Shown here piece by piece: positions 6,894 through 8,788 of a stretch of 8,788 nt of DNA (position 1 is its first letter; each line of letters begins with the position of its first letter). The notes below the pieces were generated by a model, which ran no database searches, had not been told where the DNA came from, and saw nothing but the letters and a program-made list of their open reading frames with translations. The stretch is from Chitinophaga pinensis. Its GTDB lineage: Bacteria; Bacteroidota; Bacteroidia; Flavobacteriales_D; Crocinitomicaceae. The translations under genes and the position numbers were made by a program. Location: assembly GCA_945870115.1 (NCBI GenBank), contig CAMBRH010000134.1, positions 1-8,788 on the forward strand, in the 5' to 3' direction.

Positions 6894-8011
6894 TTTACGG
6901 AATTATGTATGCTTTTAAAAAGAAAAACTTGTATCAAAATAAAAATTCCATGTAAAATTGTGTGACTTAACAAAATTTCGAAAAGCAAATTTTTATAAGG
7001 AAAATTTAACAAAATGCAAGGAGGAATAAAAATACTTGAAAAAGACCAAATCAATGCACCAGTTTTATTTCCATCAGATAAAATTCCTAATCCTATTGTT
7101 CCAATAAAAATCATGCAAAATAAAATTGACTTCCAAAAAATAGTTGTTTCTTTTTCTAAATAAATAAAAAATAACAAATAAACAAACAAAAGAAGTGCTC
7201 CAGAAAGAAGCATAAATGTTGACACTTCCAGCTCTTTATTTTGTTTTTTGAATCTTAATTTCGATTTAAATAATTGAAAAAATGGTACATTACTAATTAA
7301 GATTGGATTAAAAGATTTTATTGGATCATTTATTCCGTATTTTATAGGGATTTCTGTAATTTCTTTCTGAAAAGTTCCAAATAATTTATCCCAAAAAATG
7401 AATGTCCCACCAAAATTTTTATCTCTATAAGGTTCATTTTGACCATGATGGACACGATGATGCGCAGGCGTTATTAAAATGTATTCTAACCATCCACTTT
7501 TTTTTATCAAATGGTTATGATTATAAAATTGAACAAAATAGTGAATTGATGAAACTGCAACAAATAGTTCGACTGGAAAACCAATAAAAGCTAAAACAAT
7601 GAAATAAGGAATTGAACTCAAGGAAGAATACCAAGAATTTCGAATACCAAGAGATAAGCTATAATGTTCACCTTCATGATGAACAACATGCACGCTCCAT
7701 AATATTTTAAAAAAATGATGTGTTCTATGTAGCCAATAGAATAAGAAGTCCCAAAGTATAAATGCAATAAAAAATTGAAACCAATAAGGTGTTTCATCAA
7801 GTAAATCAAAACTCAAATTACTAGAAATATAAAAAAATGTAGCAACTTCTAAACCTCTTAAAATCCACATCAAAATATGTCCTGAATTTAAATTCAAAAT
7901 CAATTCTTTCCAAGGTAAATTTTCTTTTAAGTGAAATTTAATTATGAATGCTTCAACAATTACAAAAAATAAGAGTAAAAAATTTCCAATTACCATTCCA
8001 TAATTTTCCAT
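6890..8011 (-). CDS. Membrane di-iron fatty acid hydroxylase / sterol desaturase family protein, AGMO-like
   Basis: This 373-residue membrane protein has the complete histidine set of the fatty acid hydroxylase superfamily. It has HRTHH (H95, H98, H99), HVVHH (108, 111, 112), H165 and H167 in QFYNHNHLI, and HHRVHHG (184, 185, 188, 189). DKNFGGTFIFWDKLFGTF follows at about 197-214. The layout, including GEHYSLS after HVVHH and TPAHHRVHHG, resembles alkylglycerol monooxygenase (AGMO) more than plain sterol desaturases. So does the C-terminal hydrophobic extension of about four segments (265-285, 292-311, 318-338, 345-366). That comparison is from memory. The reaction is expected to be O2-dependent oxidation of a lipid at a di-iron centre; the substrate is unknown. 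The gene starts 15 bp after the KAS III stop, with AAAGAAAG about 6 bases before the ATG as a weak ribosome site. It overlaps the next gene by four bases. Confidence 0.9.
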   Translation of the reverse strand: MENYGMVIGNFLLLFFVIVEAFIIKFHLKENLPWKELILNLNSGHILMWILRGLEVATFFYISSNLSFDLLDETPYWFQFFIAFILWDFLFYWLHRTHHFFKILWSVHVVHHEGEHYSLSLGIRNSWYSSLSSIPYFIVLAFIGFPVELFVAVSSIHYFVQFYNHNHLIKKSGWLEYILITPAHHRVHHGQNEPYRDKNFGGTFIFWDKLFGTFQKEITEIPIKYGINDPIKSFNPILISNVPFFQLFKSKLRFKKQNKELEVSTFMLLSGALLLFVYLLFFIYLEKETTIFWKSILFCMIFIGTIGLGILSDGNKTGALIWSFSSIFIPPCILLNFPYKNLLFEILLSHTILHGIFILIQVFLFKSIHNSVK

Positions 8012-8026
8012 GATCTACTTTCTTTA

Positions 8027-8788
8027 TTAATATTTTAGAAGAATCCCTCCGATTGAGAAACCAGCGGATGTACCAATTAGGAAAAGGGTATCACCTCTAT
8101 TAATTTGTCCATTTTCAATGCTCTTAGCTAGAGTTAGTGGAATTGATGCTGCAACACAATTTCCATAGTTCAACAAGGTATGTTGCATTTGATTTTCTTT
8201 GAATAAATACATGTTTTGAAAAATGTTCAAGCTCATTTTGGAAGCTGAATGTGGTATTATAAAGTCTATATCATTGATGTTACTCGCTTGATCAGAAAAA
8301 AAAGATTCAATGAACTCTGGTAATTTGTATTTTCCTAAACGCAAAAGATTTTTACCTTGCATTTGAAAAGAATACATTTTTTCGTTATATGGATTATCTT
8401 TGAAATAATTGACAATTCCGCCACCTTCAATCATGGTAAAATATGTTCCTTCAGAATAGGTTTTTTGAAGTCCTTTATAGTATTTTGAATCAGATTTTTC
8501 ATCAAATGTCACTATAACAGCAGCTGCAGCATCACCAAATAATGTTATTGTTTCCCAGTTTGTAGAGTCTAAACCTTTAGAGGCGATTTCTGATGAAACT
8601 ATTAGAATATTTTTCATTTGTTTTCCATCTAATATACGAGCAGCGAAATCCATTGCAGTAATAAAACTCAAACAAGTACTGTCTATATCAATTGCTGAAA
8701 AATCAAACTTTTTACCGTCTTGCATTTGTTCTTTTATCACACTTGCTTGGTTGGGAATAACATAATCATGTGTGCCACCAGCTGAAAT
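8027..8788 (-). CDS. 3-oxoacyl-ACP synthase III-like ketosynthase (5' end outside window)
   Basis: The frame is open from the window edge and encodes 253 residues to TAA at 8027. The first ones, ISAGGTHDYVIPNQASVI, match the segment before the KAS III active site, so the true start lies upstream. Only some 70-80 N-terminal residues should be missing. All three catalytic residues are visible: Cys39 in IDIDSTCLSF, His180 in IIPHSASKMS and Asn210 in NYGNCVAAS, with the usual 30-residue His-Asn spacing. GDAAAAVIV (residues 85-93) and the C-terminal GTSAGFSIGGILL also fit. KAS III enzymes condense an acyl-CoA or acyl-thioester with malonyl-ACP. The canonical HQAN is replaced by HSAS and GNTSAAS by GNCVAAS, so this is probably not housekeeping FabH but a specialised relative. 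It is the first visible gene of the cassette. More genes may lie upstream outside the window. Confidence 0.88.
   Translation of the reverse strand: MSAGGTHDYVIPNQASVIKEQMQDGKKFDFSAIDIDSTCLSFITAMDFAARILDGKQMKNILIVSSEIASKGLDSTNWETITLFGDAAAAVIVTFDEKSDSKYYKGLQKTYSEGTYFTMIEGGGIVNYFKDNPYNEKMYSFQMQGKNLLRLGKYKLPEFIESFFSDQASNINDIDFIIPHSASKMSLNIFQNMYLFKENQMQHTLLNYGNCVAASIPLTLAKSIENGQINRGDTLFLIGTSAGFSIGGILLKY

Noticed and set aside
7402..7809. Short open frames on both strands within the hydroxylase gene (7402-7587 plus, 7618-7809 minus)
   Set aside because: They overlap the histidine-motif core of the hydroxylase in other frames and show no domain or start signal.
8738..8740. GTG as the start codon of the KAS III-like gene
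   Set aside because: The same frame continues upstream to the window edge and encodes a conserved-looking KAS III segment, so the GTG is an internal Val codon.

Overview
The window looks like chromosomal DNA of a Bacteroidota bacterium, most likely a flavobacterium. The evidence is strongly AT-rich DNA, signal peptides ending in FSQ or ASAQ, almost no Shine-Dalgarno sequences, a large multidomain exoprotein of the kind usually exported by type IX secretion, and a small Cys4 protein of a type I associate with this phylum. The species cannot be named from the sequence.

Layout: six genes are supported, five on the minus strand and one on the plus strand, and the two outermost are cut by the window edges. 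(1) Positions 1-2874, minus: the N-terminal 958 residues of a secreted CotH-kinase-like protein, with signal peptide, lamin-tail domain, chitobiase-C-like domain, CotH domain, InlB-like domain and a calcium-binding thrombospondin-3-type array with an exact 162-bp period; its C-terminus lies outside the window. (2) 3114-3719, minus: a small membrane protein with an N-terminal four-cysteine domain. (3) 3806-4462, plus: an outer-membrane beta-barrel protein, divergent from gene 2. (4) 4487-5677, minus: a secreted putative zinc metallopeptidase with HELLH, convergent with gene 3. (5-7) 5757-8788, minus: a tight three-gene cassette in the order KAS III-like ketosynthase (5' end cut off), AGMO-like membrane fatty acid hydroxylase, and acyltransferase-3 membrane protein.

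The clearest functional unit is that cassette. Gaps of 15 bp and a 4-bp ATGA overlap imply one mRNA. The enzyme types fit together: one makes or condenses an acyl chain, one oxidises a lipid, and one transfers an acyl group across the inner membrane. A dedicated modified-lipid pathway is the natural inference, but the product cannot be read from the sequence. The other genes concern the cell envelope or secretion and show no obvious common pathway.

No RNA gene, CRISPR array, insertion sequence or attachment site was seen. The only unexplained coding-like stretch is a 31-codon start-less frame at 3022-3117 on the minus strand, which may be the remnant of a lost gene.
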